From assembly GCF_018613875.1 (NCBI RefSeq), contig NZ_JAGGPJ010000007.1:1-64000 (forward strand): 64,000 nt of DNA. Reading direction: 5' to 3'. The stretch is from Arthrobacter sp. ISL-28. Its GTDB lineage: Bacteria > Actinomycetota > Actinomycetes > Actinomycetales > Micrococcaceae. This document shows, piece by piece, positions 27,317-36,399 of this stretch (its first letter is position 1; each line of letters starts with the position of its first letter). The translations under genes were made by a program, and so were the position numbers. The notes under the pieces were generated by a model. It was not told the origin of the DNA and searched no databases. It was given only the letters and a program-made list of their open reading frames with translations.

Positions 27317-28507
27317 TTAGGAACGCCGGATTCCGGAGTGTTGGAAGACCAGGGCTGCAGCCCCCAGAGCCTCCGCGCGGTCGCCCAGGGAGGACATTGT
27401 CAGGGTGGTGGTTTCCCCGATGACGGGGACGGCGTGCCGCACCAGGCCCCTCCGGATGGGGTCGAGCAGGAGCGGGCCAAGGCCGGCCAGTGGGCCGCCG
27501 ATCACGATGACTTCCGGGTTGATCAGGTTGGCGACGTTGCCCAGGGCGCGCCCCACCGCCAGGCCTGCGTCATCCACCACGCGAAGGGTCGCGGAGTCCC
27601 TTGCCTGCGCCTTCCGGACAATGTCCTCCGGCGTCAGTGGCATGTCCTCGCCCCGGCTCAGCAGCTCGATCATGGTGGTGGTGGATGCGATTGTCTCGAG
27701 GCAGCCCCTGTTGCCGCACCTGCAGATCAGTCCGTGTTCGTGGATGGTGGCGTGGCCGATTTCGCCAGTGATGCCCACGCTGCCGTAGTAGGGGGCGCCG
27801 TTGAGAATGAGGCCGGCGCCGATGCCGGAACCGATCTTCATGAACATGAGGTTGCTGACCCCGCTGTGCGGACCCCAGGTAACCTCTGACAGTGCGCCGA
27901 GATTCGCGTCATTGTCAATAAAAACAGGGAACTGCAGTGTGCTTTCGAGATGCTGCAGGATGTTGATGCCAACCCACTCGGGCAAGATGGCGCCCTGCGC
28001 CACTGTGCCGGTTCGCCGGTCGATGGGACCTGGGATTCCGACGCCGGCGCCCACTATCGCGCTGCGCTCCACACCGCTGTCCTCCAGCAGCTTGGCAAGC
28101 AGTGCGACGGCTTCCTGGATGCCCTGCTCCGCGTGGTGCCCCAGCGGGAGCAGGACTGATTCCTCCGCAATGATGTGGTAGCTCAGCGACGCCAGCACCA
28201 CGCGCAGATGCCGACGGCCAAAGTCGATGCCCACGGCCACGGCGCCGTTGCTGTTCAGCCGGACGTTGAGGGCCCGCCGTCCGGAACTGGTAATCGGCTC
28301 GGTCGATGCCAGCCCCGAATCCTGCATGATCTTGACGATGTTGGACACCGTGGCGGTGGACAGACCCGTTTGCCGGGCGAGCTCCGCCTGGGTGGATGGG
28401 CCGTTGAGCAGGCATTCGATGATCCGCTGCTGGTTCAGGTGCCGGAGAGCGGACTGCGACCCCGGGTTTTTGGTTCGGCTCCTCGTCGAGCGCGATGTTG
28501 AGGGCAT
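27317..28507 (-). CDS. ROK family transcriptional regulator
   Basis: 396 residues from ATG 28507. The N-terminal winged helix (about 20-75: NQQRIIECLLNGPSTQAELA, RQTGLSTATVSNIVKIMQDS) is followed by a ROK/sugar-kinase-like domain with VAVGIDFGRRHLRVVLASL, VGAGVGIPGPIDRRTGTV and IDNDANLGALSEVTWG. The ROK zinc motif is intact (HEHGLICRCGNRGCLE). The kinase-like fold binds sugar rather than phosphorylating it in most regulators of this kind. Its position upstream of mmsA-mmsB-chvE and the shared TTAACGCAA sites suggest it represses that importer. Confidence 0.9.
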   Translation of the reverse strand: MPSTSRSTRSRTKNPGSQSALRHLNQQRIIECLLNGPSTQAELARQTGLSTATVSNIVKIMQDSGLASTEPITSSGRRALNVRLNSNGAVAVGIDFGRRHLRVVLASLSYHIIAEESVLLPLGHHAEQGIQEAVALLAKLLEDSGVERSAIVGAGVGIPGPIDRRTGTVAQGAILPEWVGINILQHLESTLQFPVFIDNDANLGALSEVTWGPHSGVSNLMFMKIGSGIGAGLILNGAPYYGSVGITGEIGHATIHEHGLICRCGNRGCLETIASTTTMIELLSRGEDMPLTPEDIVRKAQARDSATLRVVDDAGLAVGRALGNVANLINPEVIVIGGPLAGLGPLLLDPIRRGLVRHAVPVIGETTTLTMSSLGDRAEALGAAALVFQHSGIRRS

Positions 28508-28547
28508 GCTTAGAAGCGTGCACCATCGGCGCCTTGTAGTCAATAAG

Positions 28548-28556
28548 TTAACGCAA
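28548..28556. promoter_or_regulatory. Candidate ROK-regulator half-site upstream of its own gene
   Basis: TTAACGCAA about 40 bases upstream of the ROK start, in the region shared with the divergent amidase gene. Identical to the site at 27289-27297. Confidence 0.35.
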
Positions 28557-28714
28557 GGACGGGCTTTCCAATAAATCTTTTGCAGTGGACAATACGTCCT
28601 GCGAATGGGCTGTACCGGTGCAAATGGCACCGTATAGAGGCCGGAACCGGGGCTACGCTGAGGAGGAAGACGCTCCGATTCTGACGGACGTTCACAAAGA
28701 TTCTTGAGGTGATC

Positions 28715-29527
28715 ATGGTGTTGCTGGCGCTGATGCAGGCAAACTCCACTGTTTTGGATGTTGACCGCAACTGCCATGCGGTTGATGAGGCGGCACGCGA
28801 TGCCGCGGCAGGGGGCGCGGGCGTGTTGCTGACTCCCGAGCTGTTTCCCGTGGGCTATGCGCCGCTGCGGGTCCGCACCGAACTCGACCCTGCCCGTCTT
28901 CCTGCGGTCCACCGGAGGATGGCTGAAATCGCACGCCGGCACAACATTGCCGTCGTCTACAGCCTGCCCGCCGTTACGGCCAATGGGCAATGGCAGATAT
29001 CGGCCGTTCTCGTCAGTAGCCGGGGGGAGGAACTGCTCAGCTACTCCAAGGTCCACCTCTTCGGGCCGGAGGAGCGCAAGGCGTTCAGCCCCGCCGAAGC
29101 AGCCCCCGCGGTCGTGAATCTGGATGGAATCAGGACGTCACTGGCTATCTGCTATGACGTGGAATTCCCCGAGACGGCACGGGCCGCCGCCGCCCGCGGC
29201 GCCGAGCTGCTCCTGGTTCCCACGGCTCTCGCGCACGGGTTCGAGGAGGTGCCCCAGATCCTGCTGCGTGCACGGGCGCTGGAAAGCCAACTGACTGTCG
29301 CCTACGCCAACCACTCTGGTTCGGAGGACGGCTGCGAGTTCCTTGGCGGCAGCGTCATTGCCGCTCCGGACGGTTCGCTGCTGGCCGCCGCGGGGACGGG
29401 TGCGGAACTGCTGTTCGCCGAAGTGAGCGCGGAGGCGGCCAGGGACGCGAGGGACGCCGTGCCGTACCTTGCCGAGCGCCGTCCCGCTGTCTACCGTGCC
29501 TGGGAAGACAGCCTGCGCCGGGATTAG
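28715..29527 (+). CDS. davA: Nitrilase-superfamily amidase, DavA-like (5-aminopentanamidase)
   Basis: 270 residues from ATG 28715 with GAGGTGAT upstream; GTG 28709 is an alternative. The Glu-Lys-Cys triad is Glu42 (TPELFPVGY), Lys112 (SYSKVHLFGPEER) and Cys146 (LAICYDVEFPE). From memory of Pseudomonas putida DavA, the segments around Lys112 and Cys146, the LRARALESQ helix and the CGQ-like GGSVIAAPDGSLLA region agree closely. DavA hydrolyses 5-aminopentanamide to 5-aminovalerate and ammonia. The DavB-like gene at 34068 would supply the amide. Symbol given on this joint evidence. Confidence 0.72.
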   Translation: MVLLALMQANSTVLDVDRNCHAVDEAARDAAAGGAGVLLTPELFPVGYAPLRVRTELDPARLPAVHRRMAEIARRHNIAVVYSLPAVTANGQWQISAVLVSSRGEELLSYSKVHLFGPEERKAFSPAEAAPAVVNLDGIRTSLAICYDVEFPETARAAAARGAELLLVPTALAHGFEEVPQILLRARALESQLTVAYANHSGSEDGCEFLGGSVIAAPDGSLLAAAGTGAELLFAEVSAEAARDARDAVPYLAERRPAVYRAWEDSLRRD

Positions 29528-29547
29528 CCGCTCCAGGAGGACAGGCA

Positions 29548-31188
29548 TCAGCCCGCAGCGCCGCCGGCCGATAGCAGCTCGTCCACGTACTGCAGGGCGA
29601 TCCACAGCTCCGCCCGCACTTGCGCCTGGTTGAGATCGGTGTCCAGCAGCTCCGCCACGGCATTGATCTGACGCCGGACGCTGTTGCGGTGCAGCCCCAG
29701 TACCTTGGCAGTGGCGTCCCAGCTCCCGTTTTCGCCCAGCCACGAGCGCAGGACAGCCAGCTGCGCGTCCCGGCGCTCCGGTTCCTGGTTCAGCAGCGGC
29801 TCCAGCAGCCGGCCCGCCAGCATGGTGCCGGCCTCGCGGCCGAGGAGACCGGCCACGGTCCATGACACTTCGTCCACCCTCGCACTCTTGCCGGTGTTCC
29901 GGACCCGCGACCGCAGGGACGTCACCCGCTGGTATGCTCCGGCCAGGCCCGCCAGTTCAGTGGCCTCCCCGATGACGAGGCGCCAGCCGAGCTTCTCGAC
30001 TTCGCTGACGAGTGCATCATCAACCTTCAGCCGGGTGACTGCAGCGAAGCCGTAGTCCGTGATCTCCACGAGTTTGGTGTCGAACAGCCGCCGCCACTGC
30101 AGCAACTCCCTGACGGGGCTGTCGCCCGCGGGCCACGTGCCCTGCTCCGCCTTAATTCCCTGCACCACCCGCAGCGGTGCTGAACGGGTGGAGGAGGTGC
30201 TTTGGGCCAGCAGGTCCCTGAGCCCATTGACGTGCCGGGTTCCGCCGCTGACCAGGCTGTCCGGATGCAGCAGCAGTGCCGTGGCCAGCTGGCTCGGCGC
30301 GAGGGATCCGCTGGTCCGCTGCCGGACCAGCAGTTCCAGCAGCCCGACGGCGGACGAGACCACGCTGTTCTGCGATGGGGTCAGCGGCTGGTCCGTTCCG
30401 AGAATCAGGGCGCCGAGGTTGGCGTCGCGCGTGCTGCGCAGCGGATGACCGAACACCAGGGTAGAGCCGGGAACGTCGAAGGAATCCATTTCCACGCGGG
30501 GACCGCTGCCGCCGAGCAGCCGCTCGAGGATCTGCTGCAGGGCGGAAAGCTCGACGCCGGTGCCCGCCCGGGCGCGGACCCTGCCGTCCGCGCCGACCAG
30601 CACTGCCCACACCGGGACGCGCTGGACCAGGGCGGCCAGAAGCTCATGCTCGGGGCGCGCGGAAAGGACTGCGCGCATCAGCTGCCGGTTGGTGTCCGCC
30701 AGCTGCCGGAAGACTTTGGCGTTATCCGATTCGAGCAGCTGCGAAAACTCCAGCCCGATGGCAGCGAACGGCACAGTGCCTGGCACCTCTACCAGTGTCA
30801 GGTTATGCCGGACGCAGGCCTTGACCAGTGCTTCCGGCACCGCATCGAAGTAGGGTTCCAGCCCGAAGCCCAGGGCTCCCACGCCGGCTCCCACCAGGCG
30901 CCGCACATAGGCGTCAACCCGGGCCTCATTGCCTGCCTCACCCACGAACGGGAGCCCCGCCGTGAGGAGGAACTCGCCGTCGAGCAGGTACGGCGTGGGG
31001 TCCTCCAGCTCGCTGGGCTCCACCCAGCGCAGCAGGCCGGAACCGTTGCCGCCGTCGTGAAGGACGGTCAACTCCGGCGGGAGCTTGTGCAGGAACTCCT
31101 CCAAGGTGACGACGCTCAGGGGCTCCGCGCCTGTCCCCGTTCCCGTTGCAGTTCTGGTTATCCCTCCGGCGGCAGCCTCAGGCGACAT
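29548..31188 (-). CDS. PucR family transcriptional regulator
   Basis: 546 residues from ATG 31188, which overlaps the alr stop by 11 bases. The N-terminal PucR domain includes LDGEFLLTAGLPFVGEAG and the GFGLEPYFDAVPEALVKACV region, then LTLVEVPGTVPFAAIGLEFS. A degenerate cyclase-like middle domain follows. The C-terminal HTH_30 reads LGENGSWDATAKVLGLHRNS, then VRRQINAVAELLDTDL. PucR-type proteins often sense nitrogenous metabolites and activate catabolic genes. Located between davA and the permease-davB pair, it is the natural candidate regulator of this lysine module (inference). Confidence 0.87.
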   Translation of the reverse strand: MSPEAAAGGITRTATGTGTGAEPLSVVTLEEFLHKLPPELTVLHDGGNGSGLLRWVEPSELEDPTPYLLDGEFLLTAGLPFVGEAGNEARVDAYVRRLVGAGVGALGFGLEPYFDAVPEALVKACVRHNLTLVEVPGTVPFAAIGLEFSQLLESDNAKVFRQLADTNRQLMRAVLSARPEHELLAALVQRVPVWAVLVGADGRVRARAGTGVELSALQQILERLLGGSGPRVEMDSFDVPGSTLVFGHPLRSTRDANLGALILGTDQPLTPSQNSVVSSAVGLLELLVRQRTSGSLAPSQLATALLLHPDSLVSGGTRHVNGLRDLLAQSTSSTRSAPLRVVQGIKAEQGTWPAGDSPVRELLQWRRLFDTKLVEITDYGFAAVTRLKVDDALVSEVEKLGWRLVIGEATELAGLAGAYQRVTSLRSRVRNTGKSARVDEVSWTVAGLLGREAGTMLAGRLLEPLLNQEPERRDAQLAVLRSWLGENGSWDATAKVLGLHRNSVRRQINAVAELLDTDLNQAQVRAELWIALQYVDELLSAGGAAG

Positions 31189-32410
31189 GCGGCGCACCGT
31201 CCTCGGGATCCTGGTAGTCGGGGCACTCGTAGGACGTTGGCAGGTCATAGGTCCTGGGCAGGCGGGGCGCGATCCGGTTGATGATTTCGTCGCCGTGGCT
31301 GCCGATGGCCGAGCCCCATTCGTCCGCGCTCGCCGCCCCGGTGTCCGGATCACCGAACAGCACGGCGGTGTCGCCGACGGAAACTCCGCGGGCTTCCGGG
31401 CCGAGGTCCACCATGAACTGGTCCATGCACACCTTGCCGATCACGGGCACCCGCCTGCCGCCCAGCTGGACAATGCTGCGTCCCGAAATGCCTTTTGGGA
31501 TACCGTCCGCATAGCCGAGGGGGATCAGCCCCAGATACCTTGCCTCGTGGGTGATGGCCTGGTGTTCGTAGCTCACGCCGGTGCCAGCCGGAACCTTCTT
31601 CACCAGCACCAGGGGAGCCGTGACGGTCAGGGCCGGACGCAGCCCGAACTCTGCGGGGTCAAGATGGTCGGCGGGCGCCAGGCCATAGATGGCCAGCCCG
31701 GCCCGCACCATGTCGAAGGCAAACTCAGGGCGGTCCAGAATGTTGGCAGAGCTGGACACATGCCTCAGCTCCGGTTCCAGGCCGCCTTCCCTGGCCTGCC
31801 GCACCGCTTCCCCGAAGGCCTCGACTGCTGCGGCGTTCCCGGGATGGGCCGGCACGTCGGCCCAGGCCAGGTGGGTCCAGATGCCCCGGACAGTGAGCGT
31901 CCCCTCGAGCTCGGCCGTGCGTGCGGCCGCCACGAGGCCAGGCCAGTCTTCCGCGCGGGCGCCGCCGCGGCTCAGCCCGCTGTCCAGCTCAAGGTGGACC
32001 GCGGCCGGCCGTCCGAGCGTGCGGGCAATGCCGGCCACAACGTCCAGTTGGGCGCGGCTGCCCAAGGACATGTCGACGTCGTTTTCCAGGGCTTCGCGAA
32101 TGATCTCGCTGGACGCTGTGGCGAGGTACAGCCAGGACAGAACCGGCGCCGTGATGCCCGCGCGGCGCAGCGCAAGAGCCTCGGTGAGCTGTGCCGTCCC
32201 GAGCCAGTCGGCACCGGCAGCGAGGGCGGCCTGTGCCACCTCGACAAGCCCGTGGCCGTACGCATTGCCTTTCACGACCGCCATGAAATGCGGTGCCGGA
32301 GTGAGTGCCCGGAGGGCGCGGACATTGTCGGAAATCGCGGCCAGATCAACGCTGACCCGGCCGGAAAGCACCGCCGAAGGCGTGCTGGTCTCGTGTGCAT
32401 TACGTCTCAT
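31178..32410 (-). CDS. alr: Alanine racemase (PLP-dependent)
   Basis: 410 residues. PLP lysine Lys47 in AVVKGNAYGHG. The substrate-region tyrosine lies in GTGVSYEHQAITHEARYLGL, followed by IPLGYADGIPKGISGR. The beta-barrel segment LELDSGLSRGGARAEDWPGL and the GKVCMDQFMVDLG motif are typical of Alr. It normally makes D-alanine for peptidoglycan, but here it sits inside a lysine-degradation-like cluster and shares a transcript with the PucR gene, so broad-specificity or lysine racemisation is worth considering. N-terminal MRRNAHETSTPSAV is a short extension. Confidence 0.9.
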   Translation of the reverse strand: MRRNAHETSTPSAVLSGRVSVDLAAISDNVRALRALTPAPHFMAVVKGNAYGHGLVEVAQAALAAGADWLGTAQLTEALALRRAGITAPVLSWLYLATASSEIIREALENDVDMSLGSRAQLDVVAGIARTLGRPAAVHLELDSGLSRGGARAEDWPGLVAAARTAELEGTLTVRGIWTHLAWADVPAHPGNAAAVEAFGEAVRQAREGGLEPELRHVSSSANILDRPEFAFDMVRAGLAIYGLAPADHLDPAEFGLRPALTVTAPLVLVKKVPAGTGVSYEHQAITHEARYLGLIPLGYADGIPKGISGRSIVQLGGRRVPVIGKVCMDQFMVDLGPEARGVSVGDTAVLFGDPDTGAASADEWGSAIGSHGDEIINRIAPRLPRTYDLPTSYECPDYQDPEDGAPHVA

Positions 32411-32481
32411 GCCAGAACACTATAGGTCATTTTGCACAATCGTGAGAGGTGGCTCACAGACCTAAGCTGGGGCGAGGGGAA

Positions 32482-34071
32482 ATGACAACTACTCACGAAT
32501 GGACGTCAATGATGACTGTGCCCACCTACACAGAGCCGCGGCCAGCACCGCCGACTGGCCGGCCCGGCTTGGCCGCGCAGCTGCTGCGCCGCAAACCGAT
32601 CGGACAGATGGTCAATGAAGCCGAAACCGGCCACGGCGGAACCCGCCTGATCCGCAGTTTCGGTGTTTTCCAGCTGACCATGATCAGCGTCGGCGCGACC
32701 CTGGGAACCGGCATCCTGGTGATCCTGGGGGAATCGGTTCCGGTGGCCGGGCCGGCCATCTGGATCTCCTTCGCCATCGCCGGACTCGCCGCACTGCTGT
32801 CCGCAGTGTCCTACGCCGAAATGGCCGGGCTGGTTCCCGTGGCCGGCTCCAGCTATTCCTACAGCTACGCCACTTTGGGCGAGGGCGTGGCCTGGATCTG
32901 TGGCTGGTGCCTGGTGCTCGAATACGCCGTCTCGGTCGCGGCCGTGGCAGTTGGGGCCGGCCAGTACGTGAACGAGTCCCTGGCGGTCTTTGGCCAGATC
33001 CTGCCCGATGCAATTTCCCAGCCGCCCGGAGATGGCGGCGTCGTGAACATCCCGGCGATGATCATCGTGCTGTTCGCCATGATCCTGCTGGTACGCGGCG
33101 CCAAGGAAAGCGCCTGGATTAACACCGCCATCGTGGTGGTCAAGGTGGGGATCCTGGTCTTCTTCTGCGCAGTGGCCTTCACCGCCTTCAGCGCCGGCAA
33201 CTTCGAGCCGCTCCTGCCCATGGGCGCAGCCGGTGTCTCAGCCGCCGCTTCCAGCGTCTTCTTCTCCTACATCGGCTTCGATGCGGCATCTACAGCCGGT
33301 GAGGAAGCGCGCAACCCCAAACGGGACCTGCCGCGGGCCATCATGCTCTCCATGCTGATCGTCACCACCATCTACGTCCTGGTTGCCGTGGCCGCCGTCG
33401 GCGCCCGTCCCTGGGGCTGGTTCGACGGCAACGAGGCCGCACTGGTCAAGATCCTTGAGGAAACCACCGGGCAGCCGTGGATCGCCCTGGTCTTCGCCGT
33501 CGGCGCAGTCCTTGCCATCGCCAGCATCGTGCTGACTGTCCTATACGGACAGACCCGCATTCTTCTCTCCATGGCCCGCGACGGGCTCATTCCCAGGATC
33601 TTCGGCCGGGTCTCCGCGAAGACCGGCACTCCGGTTGCCGGCACCCTGATCGTGGGCATCCTCGTGGCAGTCACCGCCGGCCTGGTTCCGCTCGGCGCCC
33701 TGGCTGACGCCACGAGCATCGGCACCCTTTTCGCCTTCGCGCTGGTGAACGTTGCCGTCATCTACCTCCGCCGCGTGCGGCCCGAACTCAAGCGGACCTT
33801 CACGGTCCCGCTGTTTCCGCTCACCCCCATCCTCGGAGCGCTCATGTGTGCGTACCTGATGGCGAACCTCGGGGCGGACACCTGGATGACCTTCGGCATC
33901 TGGATGTTGGTGGGCCTCGCGGCATACTTCGGCTATGGCCGCCGGAATTCAAGGGTGGCTTCCCTGACTCACGAGGAATACCGTGAATTGTCCAGCCGCG
34001 AAGAATTGTCCAGCCGCGAACTTTCGAGCACCCCGTCAAACCCTGAAACCATGAAGGCAGAGCTTCCATGA
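32482..34071 (+). CDS. APC superfamily amino acid permease
   Basis: 529 residues from ATG 32482 (GAGGGG just upstream), twelve or more predicted helices. The helix-1 motif is GATLGTGILVILGESVPVAG. The helix 6-8 region reads SYIGFDAASTAGEEARNPKR, then DLPRAIMLSM, matching the cationic amino acid transporter/YfnA-like group. The C-terminus has an ELSSREELSSRELSS repeat. It overlaps davB by 4 bases (ATGA), so translation is coupled, and lysine or a related amine is the likely substrate. Confidence 0.88.
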   Translation: MTTTHEWTSMMTVPTYTEPRPAPPTGRPGLAAQLLRRKPIGQMVNEAETGHGGTRLIRSFGVFQLTMISVGATLGTGILVILGESVPVAGPAIWISFAIAGLAALLSAVSYAEMAGLVPVAGSSYSYSYATLGEGVAWICGWCLVLEYAVSVAAVAVGAGQYVNESLAVFGQILPDAISQPPGDGGVVNIPAMIIVLFAMILLVRGAKESAWINTAIVVVKVGILVFFCAVAFTAFSAGNFEPLLPMGAAGVSAAASSVFFSYIGFDAASTAGEEARNPKRDLPRAIMLSMLIVTTIYVLVAVAAVGARPWGWFDGNEAALVKILEETTGQPWIALVFAVGAVLAIASIVLTVLYGQTRILLSMARDGLIPRIFGRVSAKTGTPVAGTLIVGILVAVTAGLVPLGALADATSIGTLFAFALVNVAVIYLRRVRPELKRTFTVPLFPLTPILGALMCAYLMANLGADTWMTFGIWMLVGLAAYFGYGRRNSRVASLTHEEYRELSSREELSSRELSSTPSNPETMKAELP

Positions 34072-35810
34072 CAACCGCTACCGAGTTGCCGGCGTCCGAT
34101 CCGTCCAGCACGGCCACCTTCGCCCCGTCGGGCGCCGCGACGGCCGTCGCCGACAGGCCGGCCCAGGCACCCATCACCATGCTGAATCCGGACTTCCCGT
34201 TCAGCTACGACCATTACCTTGCCCACCCGGACGGGCTGGGGGCGGTACCGCCAGAGCTCTACGGCACTGAAGTTGCTGTGGTCGGCGCCGGCCTCTCCGG
34301 ACTGGTCACCGCCTACGAACTCATGAAGCTGGGGCTGCGCCCGGTGGTCTACGAGGCCGACCAGATCGGTGGCCGCCTGCGCACTGCCGGCTTCCCCTCC
34401 GCCCCCGGCGTTGTGGCGGACCTCGGCGGCATGCGCTTCCCCGTCTCCGGCAAGGCGTTCTATCACTACGTGGACCTGCTGGGCCTCGAAACCCAGGACT
34501 TCCCCAACCCACTGGCACCCGTCACGTCCAGCACCGTGATCGAACTTGCCGGGCAGAAGCACTACGCAAGCACCGCGGCCGACCTGCCGCCGTTCTTCCG
34601 GGAGGTGGCCGAGGCATGGAAGGCTGCTGTCAACGACGGCGCCAAATTCAGCGAGATGCAGGAGGCCATCCGGGCACGCGACACGGCCCGGATCAAGGAA
34701 CTCTGGAACGAGCTCCTGCCGCTGCTGGATGAGCAGACCTTCTACGGCTTCATTGCCGCGAGTGAGTCGTTCCGGGAGGCTGGCTTCGCCCACCGCGAGG
34801 CTTTCGGCCAGGTGGGCTTCGGCACAGGCGGCTGGGACACGGACTTCCCCAACTCCATCCTGGAAATCCTGCGCGTCGTCTATACCGACGCCGACGACCA
34901 GCACCGTCTCATTGCCGGGGGAGCGCAACGCCTCCCCGAGGCACTGTGGCACCACACGCCGTCGGGCATGGCCCACTGGCCGGAAGGGACGTCCCTGGCG
35001 TCACTCCACTCCGGCTCCCCGCGGGGAGCCGTGGACCGGATCGGCCGCGACGCGAACGGCGACCTCCGCATCCGCGAACGGTGGGGGCGCGAATCGGCCT
35101 ACCCCGCCGTAGTGACCACGTGCCAGTCGTGGCTGCTGTCCACCCGCATCCACACCGAAGAGGCGCTGTTCCCCGCTGAACTGTGGACGGCGATCGAGCG
35201 CTCGCACTACATGCAGTCCTCCAAGACGTTCGTGATGGTGGACCGGCCGTTCTGGAAGGACATCGATCCCGCCACCGGCCGCGAGGCCATGTCCATGACG
35301 CTGACGGACCGCCTGAACCGCGCCACCTATCTGCTGGACAACGGCCCGGACAAGCCCGCCGTGATCCTGCTGTCCTACACCTGGAACGACGACGCGCTGA
35401 AATGGCTCGCCCTCGACGCGGACCAGCGGGTTGAGCTGATGCTGCACTCGCTGGAACAGATCTACCCGACCGTCGACATTGCCAGCCACATCGTGGGACA
35501 GCCCATCACCGTTTCGTGGGAAGCGGACCCCAACTTCATGGGCGCGTTCAAGGCGAACCTGCCTGGGCACTACCGCTACCAGCAGCGGCTTTTCACCCAC
35601 TTTAAGCAGGACAAGCTGCCGGCGGCGCAGCGTGGAATCTTCCTGGCCGGCGACGACATCTCGTTCACCGCGGGCTGGGCCGAGGGTGCCGTGACGACCG
35701 GGCTCAATGCGGTCTGGGGCGTGGTGAACCACCTCGGCGGTTCATCGTCCGCCGCGAATCCGGGCCCGGGTGACGTCCTTGACGCACTCGGGCCGATCAG
35801 CCTCGATTAG
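34068..35810 (+). CDS. davB: FAD-dependent L-lysine 2-monooxygenase-like (DavB) protein
   Basis: 580 residues. The FAD-binding VGAGLSG is at 72-78, followed by VVYEADQIGGRLR and GGMRFPVSGKAFYHYVDLLG. From memory, Pseudomonas DavB shares FGQVGFGTGGWDTDFPNSIL, YMQSSKTFVMVDRPFWKDID, ITVSWEADPNFMGAFKANLP and the ending NPGPGDVLDALGPISL. DavB converts L-lysine, oxygen and so forth to 5-aminopentanamide and CO2. The C-terminal GDDISFTAGWAEGAVTTGLN is also seen in tryptophan 2-monooxygenases, so IaaM-like activity is the alternative. The upstream permease and DavA-like amidase favour lysine. Confidence 0.78.
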   Translation: MTTATELPASDPSSTATFAPSGAATAVADRPAQAPITMLNPDFPFSYDHYLAHPDGLGAVPPELYGTEVAVVGAGLSGLVTAYELMKLGLRPVVYEADQIGGRLRTAGFPSAPGVVADLGGMRFPVSGKAFYHYVDLLGLETQDFPNPLAPVTSSTVIELAGQKHYASTAADLPPFFREVAEAWKAAVNDGAKFSEMQEAIRARDTARIKELWNELLPLLDEQTFYGFIAASESFREAGFAHREAFGQVGFGTGGWDTDFPNSILEILRVVYTDADDQHRLIAGGAQRLPEALWHHTPSGMAHWPEGTSLASLHSGSPRGAVDRIGRDANGDLRIRERWGRESAYPAVVTTCQSWLLSTRIHTEEALFPAELWTAIERSHYMQSSKTFVMVDRPFWKDIDPATGREAMSMTLTDRLNRATYLLDNGPDKPAVILLSYTWNDDALKWLALDADQRVELMLHSLEQIYPTVDIASHIVGQPITVSWEADPNFMGAFKANLPGHYRYQQRLFTHFKQDKLPAAQRGIFLAGDDISFTAGWAEGAVTTGLNAVWGVVNHLGGSSSAANPGPGDVLDALGPISLD

Positions 35811-35813
35811 CAG

Positions 35814-36341
35814 TCAGCGGTCGCCCGCGTGAACCTCGCGGTGCGCCTGCGCGAGGTCGCGGTAGTGCGCCGCGTTGCGCTTCACGCCGTCGAACTCGTC
35901 ATCCGTGAGTTCCCGGCGGACCTTGGCCGGGACCCCGGCCACGAGGGAGCGCGGCGGGATCACGGTGCCTTCCAGCACGACGGCGCCGGCCGCCACGAGC
36001 GAGCCGGCGCCGATCACCGCGCCGTTGAGGATGGTGGCGCTCATGCCGATGAGGCAATCATCCTCCACGGTGCAGCCGTGCACCACTGCGCTGTGCCCGA
36101 CGCTGACCCGTGCCCCAACACTGCAGGGGAAGCCCGGATCGGCGTGCAGGACTACGTTGTCCTGCAGATTGCTGCCGGAGCCGACGCTAATCGCGGCCGT
36201 GTCCGCCCGCACGGAGACGCCGTAAAAGGCGCTGGCGTCCTCGGCGAGCGTCGCCTTGCCGATGACGGACGCCGTCGGCGCGATGAAAGCTGAAGGGTGG
36301 ATGTCCGGAGTATCGCCGGCGAAGGAATAGATGGGTGCCAT
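35814..36341 (-). CDS. Gamma carbonic anhydrase family protein
   Basis: 175 residues. A left-handed beta-helix of hexapeptide repeats runs from about residue 15 to 140 (IHPSAFIAPTASVIGKATLA and onward). Three histidines at 66, 83 and 88 (VVLHADPG, VGHSAVVHGC) are positioned as the zinc ligands of gamma-class enzymes. Such proteins trimerise. Whether it hydrates CO2 or is a related acyltransferase-like relative cannot be decided. It follows the truncated methyltransferase gene on the same strand and converges on davB with a 3-base gap. Confidence 0.88.
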   Translation of the reverse strand: MAPIYSFAGDTPDIHPSAFIAPTASVIGKATLAEDASAFYGVSVRADTAAISVGSGSNLQDNVVLHADPGFPCSVGARVSVGHSAVVHGCTVEDDCLIGMSATILNGAVIGAGSLVAAGAVVLEGTVIPPRSLVAGVPAKVRRELTDDEFDGVKRNAAHYRDLAQAHREVHAGDR

Positions 36342-36356
36342 GCCCCCAGCCTAAGA

Positions 36357-36379
36357 CACCGTGCCGATGAGACACGGTG
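36357..36379. terminator. Short hairpin between the methyltransferase and carbonic anhydrase genes
   Basis: CACCGTG (36357-36363) pairs with CACGGTG (36373-36379) around a 9-base loop. It sits directly after the truncated methyltransferase. There is no T-run, so termination is weak or absent. Confidence 0.35.
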
Positions 36380-36399
36380 CGTATTACATCGACTGCGGG

